38,083 nucleotides of DNA from Anaerostipes faecalis. GTDB taxonomy: Bacteria; Bacillota; Clostridia; Lachnospirales; Lachnospiraceae. This document shows, one piece after another, positions 8,286 to 15,959 of this stretch (within the stretch, counting starts at the first letter, position 1; every line of letters starts with the position of its first letter). The stretch is taken from NCBI RefSeq assembly GCF_018982945.1, contig NZ_JABRXE010000015.1:1-38083 (forward strand), read 5' to 3'. Under the pieces are notes generated by a model that searched no databases, had not been told where the DNA came from, and saw only the letters and a list, made by a program, of their open reading frames with translations. Both the position numbers and the translations under genes were made by a program.

Positions 8286-8757
8286 ATGTTTTTTTTTCAA
8301 GAAAAATAAAAATTTGAAGGCGTTTTTAACAGGAAAATTAGTAAGCATTGATCAGGTAAATGACGATGTATTTTCACAGAAAATGATGGGAGATGGAATA
8401 GCAATCAAACCTAGTGATGACAAGATTTATTCTCCTTGTGATGGTACGGTTGAGGTCGTCTTTGAAGGATCAGAACATGCGATAGGAATCGTCATGGATA
8501 ATGGTGTGCAGGTGATGATTCACTGTGGACTTAATACAGTAAATCTAACAGGGATCTGTAGTTCAAAGGTAAAAAAAGGCGATAAAGTTAAAGCAGGGCA
8601 GTTGATCATGACATTTGACAGAGAAAAGTTAAAAGCAGGAAATTATGATGATATTACGATGATGGTTGTTCTTGATCAGGGAAATGCAAAGAAGATTACA
8701 TTTGTGAATGATCAGGATGTTGTGGCAAAAGAAACAGACATAGCACAGATTATATAA
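8286..8757 (+). CDS. PTS EIIA component, glucose type, with a frameshift in a T9 tract at its start
   Basis: EIIA-Glc passes phosphate from HPr to EIIB. The body from 8314 is intact, with paired histidine motifs SEHAIGI and VMIHCGL (the second is the phosphorylated one, about residue 70 counted from 8314) and the usual length of roughly 150 residues. The only good ribosome binding site, AGGAGG at 8273-8278, serves the ATG at 8286. From that ATG the frame closes after seven codons because of nine T residues at 8289-8297. With eight T residues it would read MFFFKKNKNLKAFLTGKLVS straight into the body. A TTG at 8314 could serve as a weak alternative start. EIIBC at 5108-6628 lacks an EIIA domain, so this is its likely partner. 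Confidence 0.8.
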
Positions 8758-8772
8758 ATTTATAATTAAGGA

Positions 8773-8801
8773 TTGATTTAAGAATTTAACAGTGCTATAA
8801 T
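8773..8801 (+). promoter_or_regulatory. Promoter of the thrS T-box transcript
   Basis: TTGATT at 8773-8778 and TATAAT at 8796-8801 are separated by 17 bases. The first conserved T-box bases follow within 30 bases, so transcription would begin just ahead of the leader. Confidence 0.65.
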
Positions 8802-8821
8802 GTGTGAGAAATAGGAAAAGC

Positions 8822-9043
8822 GTTGAAGAGAAGAGTAATCTGCGAAAAACTTCCAGAGAGAGATACATTTTGCTGAGAGTATCTTAAGTGTCATAGCAGA
8901 TGAAGACCACCTCCAAGTGGCTGTAAACCAGCCCGGCCGACACCGTTATCGTCATAATGAGAGGTCTGTATATATTTACAGATAACCAGGGTGGAACCGC
9001 GATGATACGTCCCATGGATTTTTTAATCCATGGGCTTTTTTTT
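8822..9043 (+). ncRNA. T-box leader, threonine-specific, with transcription terminator
   Basis: The element senses uncharged tRNA-Thr and allows read-through into thrS. In stem I, ATCTGC at 8838-8843 pairs with GCAGAT at 8896-8901. AGTA precedes it at the specifier loop, and the codon facing it is ACC at 8906-8908, a threonine codon. The T-box sequence AGGGTGGAACCGCG is at 8988-9001. The terminator stem CCCATGGATT/AATCCATGGG (9011-9020 and 9025-9034) is followed by eight T residues. All core parts are present and in the usual order. Confidence 0.93.
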
Positions 9044-9077
9044 CCTAAAAAACCATATGAAGAAAGGAAGCATAAAA

Positions 9078-11006
9078 ATGAAGATTACATTAAAAGATGG
9101 ATCCGTAAAGGAATACGGAGAAAGCATGTCAGTCATTGATATTGCAAAAGATATCAGTGAAGGTCTTGCAAGAGTAGCATGTGCAGGAGAAGTGAATGGA
9201 GAAGTTGTCGACTTAAGAACTGTGATTGAAGACGATTGTGAACTGAACATTCTCACATTTGATTCTGACGAAGGAAAACATGCTTTCCGACATACAGCAT
9301 CTCATATTTTAGCACAGGCTGTAAAACGTTTATATCCGGAAACAAAACTGGCAATTGGACCATCCATTGACAATGGTTTTTACTATGATATGGAAAAAGA
9401 CACTCCTTTTACACAGGATGATCTGGAAAAAATCGAAGCAGAAATGAAAAAAATCGTCAAAGAAGGTCTGGAAATTACATGCTTTACTAAACCAAGAGAG
9501 GAAGCCATTGCGTTTATGAAAGAACGCAACGAGCCATATAAAGTGGAATTAATCGAAGACCTGCCAGAAGATTCTGTTATTAGCTTTTATCAGCAAGGAG
9601 AATTCGTAGATTTATGTGCCGGACCACATTTAATGACAACGAAACCTGTCAAAGCATTTAAATTAACAAGTATCGCTGGTGCTTACTGGCGTGGTGATGA
9701 GAAAAACCAGATGCTTACAAGAATTTACGGAACTGCTTTTTCAAAGAAATCTGAATTAAAAGATTATCTGACTATGATGGAAGAAGCAAAGAAACGTGAT
9801 CATAGAAAACTCGGAAAAGAATTGGGACTTTTTATGATGCGTGAAGAAGGACCTGGATTCCCATTCTTCCTTCCAAAAGGAATGGTTTTGAAAAATACAT
9901 TGCTGAATTACTGGAGAGAAATACATGAAAAAGCAGGATATGTTGAAATATCAACTCCAATTATGTTAAGCAGACATTTGTGGGAAACTTCCGGTCATTG
10001 GGATCATTATAAAGAGAATATGTATACAACCGTCATTGATGAGGAAGATTTTGCGATTAAACCAATGAACTGTCCGGGAGGCGTTCTTGTATATGAGTCT
10101 GAACCTCGTTCTTATCGTGATCTTCCATTGCGTATGGGAGAATTAGGACTGGTACATCGTCATGAAAAATCCGGTCAGCTTCATGGATTGATGCGTGTTC
10201 GCTGTTTCACTCAGGATGATGCCCATATCTTTATGACACCGGAGCAGATCAAAGATGAAATCAAAGGGGTTGCAGCATTGATTGATCAGGTATACAGCCT
10301 GTTTGGATTTAAATATCATGTGGAATTATCTACACGTCCGGAAGACAGTATGGGAAGTGATGAAGATTGGGAATTAGCAACAGAATCTCTTCGTGGTGCG
10401 TTGGATGATCTTGGATTAGATTATGTGGTAAATGAAGGAGACGGAGCTTTCTATGGACCAAAAATCGATTTCCATCTGGAAGACTCCATTGGAAGAACAT
10501 GGCAGTGCGGAACGATTCAGTTAGACTTCCAGCTTCCATTACGATTTGACTTAAAATATATTGGTGCAGATGGTGAAAAACATCGTCCAATCATGATCCA
10601 CCGTGTAGCATTTGGTTCTATCGAACGTTTTATCGGTATTCTGATCGAACATTTTGCAGGTGCGTTCCCAACATGGCTGGCTCCTGTTCAGGTACAGGTA
10701 ATCCCTATTTCTGATAAACATCTTGAATATGCAAATAAAGTTCTGGATGAGCTGAAGAATGCAGGTATTCGTGCTGAAATTGATACAAGAGCAGAAAAAA
10801 TGGGATACAAGATCCGTGAAGCACAGCTTCATAAGATTCCATATATGCTGGTTGTAGGTGGTAAAGAAGAGGAAAATCAGGTCGTTTCTGTCAGAAGCCG
10901 TTTCAAAGGAGACGAAGGACAGATGTCTATGGATGATTTCTTAACAGCGATTCAAAAAGAAATTGACACAAAAGAAATTCGTCCGGTAGAAAAAGAAGAA
11001 AAATAA
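9078..11006 (+). CDS. thrS: Threonyl-tRNA synthetase
   Basis: This 642-residue class II synthetase attaches threonine to tRNA-Thr. An N-terminal TGS domain (residues 1-62) is followed by the editing domain with HTASHILAQAV, the catalytic core with MNCPGG, VHRHEKSGQLHGLMRVR and the zinc-binding Cys/His residues, and a C-terminal anticodon-binding domain starting near WLAPVQVQVIP. Length is standard. The ATG at 9078 is preceded by AGAAAGGAAG seven bases upstream; an earlier in-frame start at 9030 lies inside the terminator and is not used. Expression is controlled by the T-box leader. No terminator is seen between its stop and the IS-type remnant at 11027. Confidence 0.97.
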   Translation: MKITLKDGSVKEYGESMSVIDIAKDISEGLARVACAGEVNGEVVDLRTVIEDDCELNILTFDSDEGKHAFRHTASHILAQAVKRLYPETKLAIGPSIDNGFYYDMEKDTPFTQDDLEKIEAEMKKIVKEGLEITCFTKPREEAIAFMKERNEPYKVELIEDLPEDSVISFYQQGEFVDLCAGPHLMTTKPVKAFKLTSIAGAYWRGDEKNQMLTRIYGTAFSKKSELKDYLTMMEEAKKRDHRKLGKELGLFMMREEGPGFPFFLPKGMVLKNTLLNYWREIHEKAGYVEISTPIMLSRHLWETSGHWDHYKENMYTTVIDEEDFAIKPMNCPGGVLVYESEPRSYRDLPLRMGELGLVHRHEKSGQLHGLMRVRCFTQDDAHIFMTPEQIKDEIKGVAALIDQVYSLFGFKYHVELSTRPEDSMGSDEDWELATESLRGALDDLGLDYVVNEGDGAFYGPKIDFHLEDSIGRTWQCGTIQLDFQLPLRFDLKYIGADGEKHRPIMIHRVAFGSIERFIGILIEHFAGAFPTWLAPVQVQVIPISDKHLEYANKVLDELKNAGIRAEIDTRAEKMGYKIREAQLHKIPYMLVVGGKEEENQVVSVRSRFKGDEGQMSMDDFLTAIQKEIDTKEIRPVEKEEK

Positions 11007-11085
11007 ATGTAGTGGTATAATAAATTTGTAACAACTTGTTCGAATAATATAGTATTATATTATTCAAATCAAGGAGGAAATCACT

Positions 11086-11366
11086 ATGTCAGTACGTTAC
11101 AACGGAGACTTCAAAAAAGAAGTAGTTAGAACCTACATGGCTGGCAATAAATCAACAGTTCAGATTGCTGCTGATTTATTGCCAAAAGTACTGTTAGCTA
11201 ATGGGTTAACCAGTACAAGGAAGAATGCCTTTATACCACTAGCACAACATCTGAATCCAATGAAGCCAAGGAAATCCGAAGATTAAATCAGCTTCTCAAC
11301 GAAAAAGATAAAGAGATTGCTTTCCTAAAAAAAGCAGCGGCATTCTTCGCGAAGGAAATCGATTAA
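11086..11366 (+). pseudogene. IS3-type transposase OrfA, frameshifted
   Basis: The start reads MSVRYNGDFKKEVVRTYMAG, an OrfA helix-turn-helix, with ribosome binding site AAGGAGGA. The frame is lost near 11165-11225. The correct continuation is found in another frame as YTTSTTSESNEAKEIRRL, followed by LLNEKDKEIAFLKKAAAFFA and a stop overlapping the OrfB start. The leucine-zipper-like C-terminus is typical of OrfA. Confidence 0.75.
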
Positions 11367-12075
11367 TGGTATATCGATTCATTGATGAAAACAAAAATGT
11401 ATTTGGTTTAAGATGGTTATGTAAACAGTTTGGTATTAGTCCCAACTGTTATTACAGTTACAAAAAGGATGCAAAGCGAGAATATCGCAAGCGTTTGGCA
11501 CACATTTTTGAACTTATAAAGTACGTTTATTACAATAATAATCGTGTTATAGGTTATAGGGCTATGCGCATTTTTATTAAACGCTACGGGTATGAAGTTA
11601 GTAATACCACTATGCATAAATACATGAACAAAGAACTTAATCTGTGTGCTGTAATTATGCATTCTAAGCCTGGATATAAAACAGGCAAGAAACACAAAAT
11701 ATTTGATAATCTCTTAAACCAAAACTTCACAGTCGATTGTAAAAACAAAGTTTGGTGTACAGATTTTACTTATATGCGCCAGCCAAACGGAAAATTCAGA
11801 TATAACTGCTCTATCATTGATTTATTTGACAGATCAGCAGTAGCATCGTTAAACAGTAATTATATAAATACTGATTTGGCAATAGAAACTCTCAAAAAAG
11901 TTTTGGAGCAGGAAGCAGGAACATTATCCTAAAGTGATTCTGCATTCAGATCAAGGTGTACAGTTTACTTCATGGGATTTTGTAAATTTCTGCAAAGATA
12001 ATAATGTTACTCAAAGTATGAGCAAGGCAGGATGTCCTTATGATAATGCACCTATGGAGGCTCGTTACAGTTAAA
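11366..12075 (+). pseudogene. IS3-type transposase OrfB, frameshifted and 3'-deleted
   Basis: The first 188 codons carry the HTH_21 region (GYRAMRIFIKRYGYEV) and the first catalytic aspartate region (VWCTDFTYMRQPNGKFRY). After a frameshift near 11925 the second catalytic segment appears as VILHSDQGVQFTSWDFVNFC and SKAGCPYDNAPME. The sequence then jumps to the right inverted repeat, missing the part with the catalytic glutamate. The element is therefore inactive. Confidence 0.8.
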
Positions 12076-12098
12076 TATTTATCGAACAAAGTGTTACA

Positions 12099-12231
12099 AA
12101 AAAGCTTGACCAGTACAGATGCTATTTTCGATAGTGGCGCAGATGCCGAGCAGTTCTTTTATCGTCTGGGCCTTAAGGATGGAATCCGGTTGCATAAGAT
12201 TGTAAAAAGCATCGTCAAGGAAATATCTTAA
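12099..12231 (+). pseudogene. Unidentified gene tail next to the IS remnant
   Basis: Immediately after the IS end a frame reads LTSTDAIFDSGADAEQFFYR and continues about 20 more residues to a stop at 12231. It has no start or ribosome binding site of its own. It looks like the 3' end of a gene interrupted by the IS, but I do not recognise it, and no matching 5' part lies on the other side of the element. Confidence 0.3.
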
Positions 12232-12368
12232 ATAAATACAAACATGTTTTTTAAATGATTGACTTGATGAACGAAGTATTATCATAGCTTGAAAAGTATA
12301 TGTAATAAGGGATTTTGTGATATACTGTGGTATAAATTGATATTTAGGACAATATGTACACAAAAATA

Positions 12369-12408
12369 AGAGTGAAGATATCTCTTAATACGAAATTATC
12401 TTCACTCT
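12369..12408. terminator. Terminator hairpin behind hxlR
   Basis: AGAGTGAAGATA at 12369-12380 pairs perfectly with TATCTTCACTCT at 12397-12408. T-rich sequence follows on both strands, so it can stop the minus-strand hxlR transcript and any read-through from the IS side. Confidence 0.8.
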
Positions 12409-12414
12409 TTTATA

Positions 12415-12735
12415 TTACATTTTTTTATAGGCATTCCCCCACTCAACCATGGAATCAAGGATTGGCTTAAGGGACTTGCCCAAATCACTTAAGGCATATT
12501 CTACTCTTGGCGGAACTTCCGGATAGACAGTTCTTGTAATCAAGCCATCACTTTCCATGGAGCGGAGGCTGTCGGTGAGAACCTTCTGGCTGATACCTTC
12601 TAAATCCTTCTTAAGTTCATTGAAACGCCAGGGGCGTTCTAACAGATTTCTTATGATAAGCAACTTCCATTTACTTCCAATCAGGGCGACGGTAGTGGCA
12701 ACCGGACATTCTGGCAATTCTTCTTTTGTCAGCAT
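12415..12735 (-). CDS. HxlR-family transcriptional regulator
   Basis: The 106-residue winged-helix protein of the HxlR/MarR-like class has the family core CPVATTVALIGSKWKLLIIR, then RFNELKKDLEGISQKVLTDS and a wing with YPEVPPRVEYALS. Such dimeric regulators often sense electrophiles or oxidants through cysteines. The early Cys in ECPVATT (residue 11) is in the position used for sensing in some relatives. It is transcribed away from the ACGX operon from a near-consensus promoter, and a large palindrome lies between the two starts. It is therefore the probable regulator of 12952-16919. Confidence 0.88.
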   Translation of the reverse strand: MLTKEELPECPVATTVALIGSKWKLLIIRNLLERPWRFNELKKDLEGISQKVLTDSLRSMESDGLITRTVYPEVPPRVEYALSDLGKSLKPILDSMVEWGNAYKKM

Positions 12736-12779
12736 AGAATCAACTCCTTATATTAGATGCATTTTGATTGTTATATCAA

Positions 12780-12809
12780 ATTATAATGTAGCACTCATAG
12801 AACTGTCAA
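12780..12809 (-). promoter_or_regulatory. Promoter of hxlR
   Basis: On the minus strand TTGACA (12809-12804) and TATAAT (12785-12780) are both perfect consensus hexamers separated by 18 bases. The -35 element lies only five bases from the palindrome at 12815-12846, consistent with autoregulation. Confidence 0.7.
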
Positions 12810-12814
12810 TCAGT

Positions 12815-12846
12815 TACAAAAAGGTGACCTGGGTTACTTTTTTGTG
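12815..12846. promoter_or_regulatory. Large palindrome in the hxlR/ACGX divergent region, likely HxlR operator
   Basis: TACAAAAAGGTGACC at 12815-12829 and GGTTACTTTTTTGTG at 12832-12846 are inverted copies matching at 12 of 15 positions, two bases apart. The size and symmetry suit a winged-helix dimer. It lies between the hxlR -35 box and the start region of the ACGX operon, where binding could affect both directions. Confidence 0.6.
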
Positions 12847-12951
12847 CCTCTGTAATAAAAATGTGCGTACTTTTTTTTTGAAGCCCGGTCTTGCTATTCT
12901 AAAGGTGCAACAGAGCAAAGCCCCAAAATAATATTGCAGGAGGTAACTAAA

Positions 12952-13185
12952 ATGTCATTAACAAACATTGCAGGATGGAACGAAGACGAGAACAAACAGA
13001 CAAGCGCAGCATGCGGGACAGCATGTGGAGCAGCTGACAAATCAGAAGACAAGCCAGCAGCATGCGGAAGTGCATGTGGAGCAGCTGATAAGCCAACAGC
13101 ATGTGGAACAGCGTGCGGAGTAGCTGACAAACCGGAAGAGAAACCGGCAGCATGTGGAACAGCATGCGGAGCATCTGATAAGTAA
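12952..13185 (+). CDS. ACGX-repeat peptide, putative RiPP precursor
   Basis: The 77-residue peptide has a short leader-like N-terminus (MSLTNIAGWNEDENKQTS) and four ACGxACG units separated by acidic/lysine/proline linkers such as ADKSEDKP and ADKPEEKP. All eight cysteines (residues 21, 25, 38, 42, 51, 55, 68 and 72) lie in Ala-Cys-Gly, with four residues between the two of each pair and 17, 13 and 17 between units. The ribosome binding site GCAGGAGG lies before the ATG. It is followed after 30 bases by a radical SAM/SPASM protein, and this pair corresponds to the bioinformatically named ACGX system. The expected modification is radical-made crosslinking at cysteines; the product and its role are unknown to me. 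An alternative is a metal- or cofactor-binding Cys-rich peptide. Confidence 0.85.
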   Translation: MSLTNIAGWNEDENKQTSAACGTACGAADKSEDKPAACGSACGAADKPTACGTACGVADKPEEKPAACGTACGASDK

Positions 13186-13215
13186 GTAGAAATCAAGGGA
13201 AGGGAGTGAGATAGG

Positions 13216-14277
13216 ATGAGCCAGTATTTTGCTTTTCAATGGCATATTACAGATGAATGTGATCAGCGTTGCAAGCACTGCTATATTTTCTCGGGAAAAG
13301 GTTGCAGGGAACTTAAGAGCATGACCTGGGAACAGATGCAGGAGGTGGTAGCGAATTGTGAGGATTTCTGTAAAGTGTACAATAGAGTGCCATACTTCTA
13401 CATTACCGGGGGAGATCCTATCCTTCATCCTGATTTCTGGAAATTGATGGTATTGTTAAAGAGTAAGGATATACCATTTACGCTTATGGGTAATCCGTTC
13501 CACCTAGATTATGAAATCTGCAGAATGCTGAAAGTCTGTGGCTGTGAAAAATATCAGATGTCACTGGATGGAATGAGAGAAACGCACGATTGGTTCAGAA
13601 AGCCCGGGAGCTTTGATCTTACCTTGGAAAAAGTTGGCTGCCTGAATCGTGCTGGGATAAAAAGTATTATTATGAGTACTGTTTCAAAGACAAATATGGA
13701 TGAGATACCAGATGTTATTGATGCAGTTGTAAAAGCGAATGTTAAGGTCTTTGCATTTTCCCGTTATGTGCCGACTGGTGGAGAAGTGGATACCAGCATG
13801 ACACCACAGGAATACAGAAATCTTCTGGAAATATGCGATGCAAAGTATAAGGTATATGAAGCAGCGGGATGTGAGACCTATTTTAATAAAAAAGACCACC
13901 TGTGGACTCTTTACAAATATGAGACAGGACAGTTTAAACTGCCTTCAAATGCAAAAGAAGGGATGATTTACGGCGGCTGTAATTGTGGTAATTGCCATAT
14001 CACGATTTCGTCAAATGGTCATGTGATGGCGTGCAGAAGGGTTACGAATAGTAAGGTGGCAAATGTGTTTGAAGACAGGTTGGCAGATGTATGGATCTGT
14101 CAGATGGAAAACTATAGAGAGTATGATAAATTCACGAAGTGCAGTAAGTGCGAATTAAAATCATGGTGCAGAGGCTGCCCTGCTGTTGCCAATGGAACAA
14201 ATGGAGATTTCTATGGAGCAGATCCGCAGTGCTGGAAAACGAAGAATGAAATAACCGGGGAGGAACTATCATGTTAA
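13216..14277 (+). CDS. Radical SAM/SPASM enzyme of the ACGX peptide system
   Basis: The 353-residue protein carries the radical SAM cluster motif CDQRCKHC (Cys15, 19, 22) and an ITGGDP motif near residue 63. Its C-terminal SPASM-type region has clustered cysteines at 255, 257, 260, 273, 309, 312, 318, 321 and 339, enough for two auxiliary iron-sulfur clusters. Such enzymes install thioether or carbon-carbon links in ribosomal peptides. Adjacency to the ACGX peptide makes that peptide the substrate by inference. The ribosome binding site AAGGGAGTGAG precedes the ATG. Its stop overlaps the degraded nitroreductase start. No separate recognition (RRE) protein, protease or exporter is seen nearby. 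Confidence 0.88.
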   Translation: MSQYFAFQWHITDECDQRCKHCYIFSGKGCRELKSMTWEQMQEVVANCEDFCKVYNRVPYFYITGGDPILHPDFWKLMVLLKSKDIPFTLMGNPFHLDYEICRMLKVCGCEKYQMSLDGMRETHDWFRKPGSFDLTLEKVGCLNRAGIKSIIMSTVSKTNMDEIPDVIDAVVKANVKVFAFSRYVPTGGEVDTSMTPQEYRNLLEICDAKYKVYEAAGCETYFNKKDHLWTLYKYETGQFKLPSNAKEGMIYGGCNCGNCHITISSNGHVMACRRVTNSKVANVFEDRLADVWICQMENYREYDKFTKCSKCELKSWCRGCPAVANGTNGDFYGADPQCWKTKNEITGEELSC

Positions 14278-14553
14278 TGGATTTGATCAAGGCATTCTAT
14301 CAGAAAATATACGAATGAGCAGATAAGCAGAGAGAAACTTGAGACAATTTTGGAAGCTGGTAATTTTGCTCCAAATGCAGGCGGTGGGCAGAGAAGCATG
14401 ATGGTTGCGATTCATGACAAAGAACTGGCGTCTCATGTAGGAAAAATGAATATGGCTAATTTTGACCGTACACATTTAGGCGGAAGCTTTGTCTCGAAAG
14501 AGCAGTCGCACAGTAAACCAAGAAAACCCGGCAGAATAAAGGCTATTGAGTAG
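14277..14553 (+). pseudogene. Nitroreductase remnant, frameshifted and internally deleted
   Basis: The start MDLIKAFYQ goes out of frame near 14300. The next frame continues RKYTNEQISREKLETILEAG, then a NAGGGQRSM flavin-binding segment and a GGSFVSKEQ segment of the nitroreductase family. It then jumps to SKPRKPGRIKAIE, which looks like the natural C-terminus. About half of a normal 170-200 residue nitroreductase is missing. The gene sat inside the operon between the radical SAM enzyme and the flavin/ferredoxin protein, so the ancestral operon probably had an FMN oxidoreductase. Confidence 0.75.
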
Positions 14554-14563
14554 GAGGTGCCAT

Positions 14564-15175
14564 ATGGATCTGGCAACATGTCTTAAGAAAATGGAATTGG
14601 TCGGTGTGCTCGCGTTTGCAACAGTAGACAGCGATGGTGCACCTCAGATCAGAAATATCAGCGCCATCCATTATGAACCGGATGCGTTATATTTTTTTAC
14701 AGCAAAGGGAAAGAATTTTTGTAAAGAACTGCTGGAGGATGGAAGAGTTCAGATACTATGCTATACCAAATACAAAGAAATGATCCGTTTGTCAGGAAAA
14801 GCATATGCTGTTCCCGAAGAGGAACAGATTAAGTGGAGGGATAAAATCTTTGAGGAACAGCCGTATCTTGCAAATGTGTATCCGGGAGATACCAGAAACA
14901 TTGGAATCATCTTTTGCATTGATACTGCTGAAATCGAGTATTTTAATCTCGGTGTGAATCCAATTTTTCGGGAGACATACCGATTAGGAGATGTTAAACT
15001 GAAAGAAAAAGGATATTTCATAACCGAAAATTGCATTGGCTGCGGAACCTGCAGGGAAATGTGTCCCCAGAGGTGTATAGAGGATGGTTCTCCTTTTAAG
15101 ATCCGACAGAATCATTGCCTTCACTGCGGAAACTGTTATGAAAACTGTCCGATAAAAGCCATTGAAAGAAGATGA
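14564..15175 (+). CDS. Pyridoxamine-phosphate-oxidase-like flavoprotein fused to a 2x[4Fe-4S] ferredoxin
   Basis: The 203-residue protein has an N-terminal split-barrel FMN-binding domain (residues 1-145, with VLAFATVDSDGAPQIRNIS and ALYFFTAKGKNF). The C-terminal bacterial ferredoxin domain has two motifs, CIGCGTCREMCP and CLHCGNCYENCP. It probably carries electrons or reduces a small molecule or peptide in the cytoplasm. The ATG at 14564 has AGGAGG five bases upstream, so the in-frame upstream methionine is not used. Inside this operon it could supply electrons to the radical SAM enzyme or act with the lost nitroreductase. Its substrate is unknown. Confidence 0.85.
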   Translation: MDLATCLKKMELVGVLAFATVDSDGAPQIRNISAIHYEPDALYFFTAKGKNFCKELLEDGRVQILCYTKYKEMIRLSGKAYAVPEEEQIKWRDKIFEEQPYLANVYPGDTRNIGIIFCIDTAEIEYFNLGVNPIFRETYRLGDVKLKEKGYFITENCIGCGTCREMCPQRCIEDGSPFKIRQNHCLHCGNCYENCPIKAIERR

Positions 15176-15179
15176 AGAG

Positions 15180-15953
15180 ATGAATCAGAGTGAAAAACGT
15201 TTATTTCTGATTAAGAGATTATTAAAGGAACAGCCGAGATATAGCAATATACAGATACCGGTAGGTACCGATGAGCAGAAAGCTATGCTCCGATCCCTAA
15301 TGAATATCAGAATGCCTGGCACAATGGATGAAGATTTTTTAAGTGTTCAGGATGAATATTTACGGCAGATTAATGCAGAAAAAGGTGTTGTCACACTTTC
15401 GGATATGGAAGAGATACAGCAGGATATCTATATCTGGAAGGGAGATATCACAAGGCTTAAGGTTGGGGCCATTGTAAATGCGGCAAACAGCGGCATGACA
15501 GGATGTTATCAGCCATGTCATAACTGTATTGATAACTGTATCCATACCTATGCCGGGATCCAACTGAGGCTTACATGTGCTGAAATCATGGAAGAGCAAG
15601 GGTATCAAGAGCCAACCGGTCAGGCAAAGATTACACCGTCATATAATCTTCCATGTGACTATGTGATCCATACGGTAGGTCCGATCGTTCAGGGAAAATT
15701 GACGAAAAAGCATGAGGAATTGCTGGAGTCATGCTATAAATCCTGCGTTGAAATTGCAAATGAAAATGGAGTGGACTCCATTGCGTTCTGCTGTATTTCA
15801 ACAGGGGTATTTATGTTTCCAAATGAACGGGCAGCCGAGATTGCTGTGAAAACAATCAAAGAATATAAAGAGAAAACAAACAGTTCCATTAAGGTGGTTT
15901 TTAATGTGTTCAAAGATCAGGATGAAGAAATCTACAGGGAACTGTTAAGATAG
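15180..15953 (+). CDS. Zinc-containing macrodomain protein, ADP-ribosyl hydrolase
   Basis: The 257-residue protein has an N-terminal helical extension and a macrodomain from about residue 83. Diagnostic parts are WKGDITRLKVGAIVNAANS (residues 86-104) and the Zn-macro loop GCYQPCHNCIDNCIHTYAG with metal-binding Cys and His residues. This subfamily removes ADP-ribose from proteins and is usually encoded next to class M sirtuins, as it is here. Its start lies five bases past the preceding stop, so translation is probably coupled. A TTG at 15162 would extend it into the upstream gene and is not preferred. Confidence 0.9.
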   Translation: MNQSEKRLFLIKRLLKEQPRYSNIQIPVGTDEQKAMLRSLMNIRMPGTMDEDFLSVQDEYLRQINAEKGVVTLSDMEEIQQDIYIWKGDITRLKVGAIVNAANSGMTGCYQPCHNCIDNCIHTYAGIQLRLTCAEIMEEQGYQEPTGQAKITPSYNLPCDYVIHTVGPIVQGKLTKKHEELLESCYKSCVEIANENGVDSIAFCCISTGVFMFPNERAAEIAVKTIKEYKEKTNSSIKVVFNVFKDQDEEIYRELLR

Positions 15954-15959
15954 AAGGTG

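Larger units (their letters stand above)
11027..12098 (+). mobile_element. Decayed IS3-type insertion sequence
   Basis: The terminal inverted repeats are visible. The left end TGTAACAACTTGTTCGAATA (from 11027) matches the reverse complement of the right end, which finishes CGAACAAAGTGTTACA at 12098, over about 20 of 24 bases. The 1072-base span is shorter than a typical IS3 element, and both transposase frames are broken, so it is not self-mobile. It differs from the IS copies at the window ends. It inserted directly behind thrS. Confidence 0.8.

Noticed and set aside
9030-9077. Upstream start codon of the thrS frame
   Set aside because: It lies in the T-box terminator, and a proper ribosome binding site serves the ATG at 9078.
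12940-13185. Repetitive ACGX gene as a CRISPR or tandem DNA repeat array
   Set aside because: The repeats keep one reading frame with a ribosome binding site and a radical SAM gene behind, and spacers are not unique, so it is a coding repeat.
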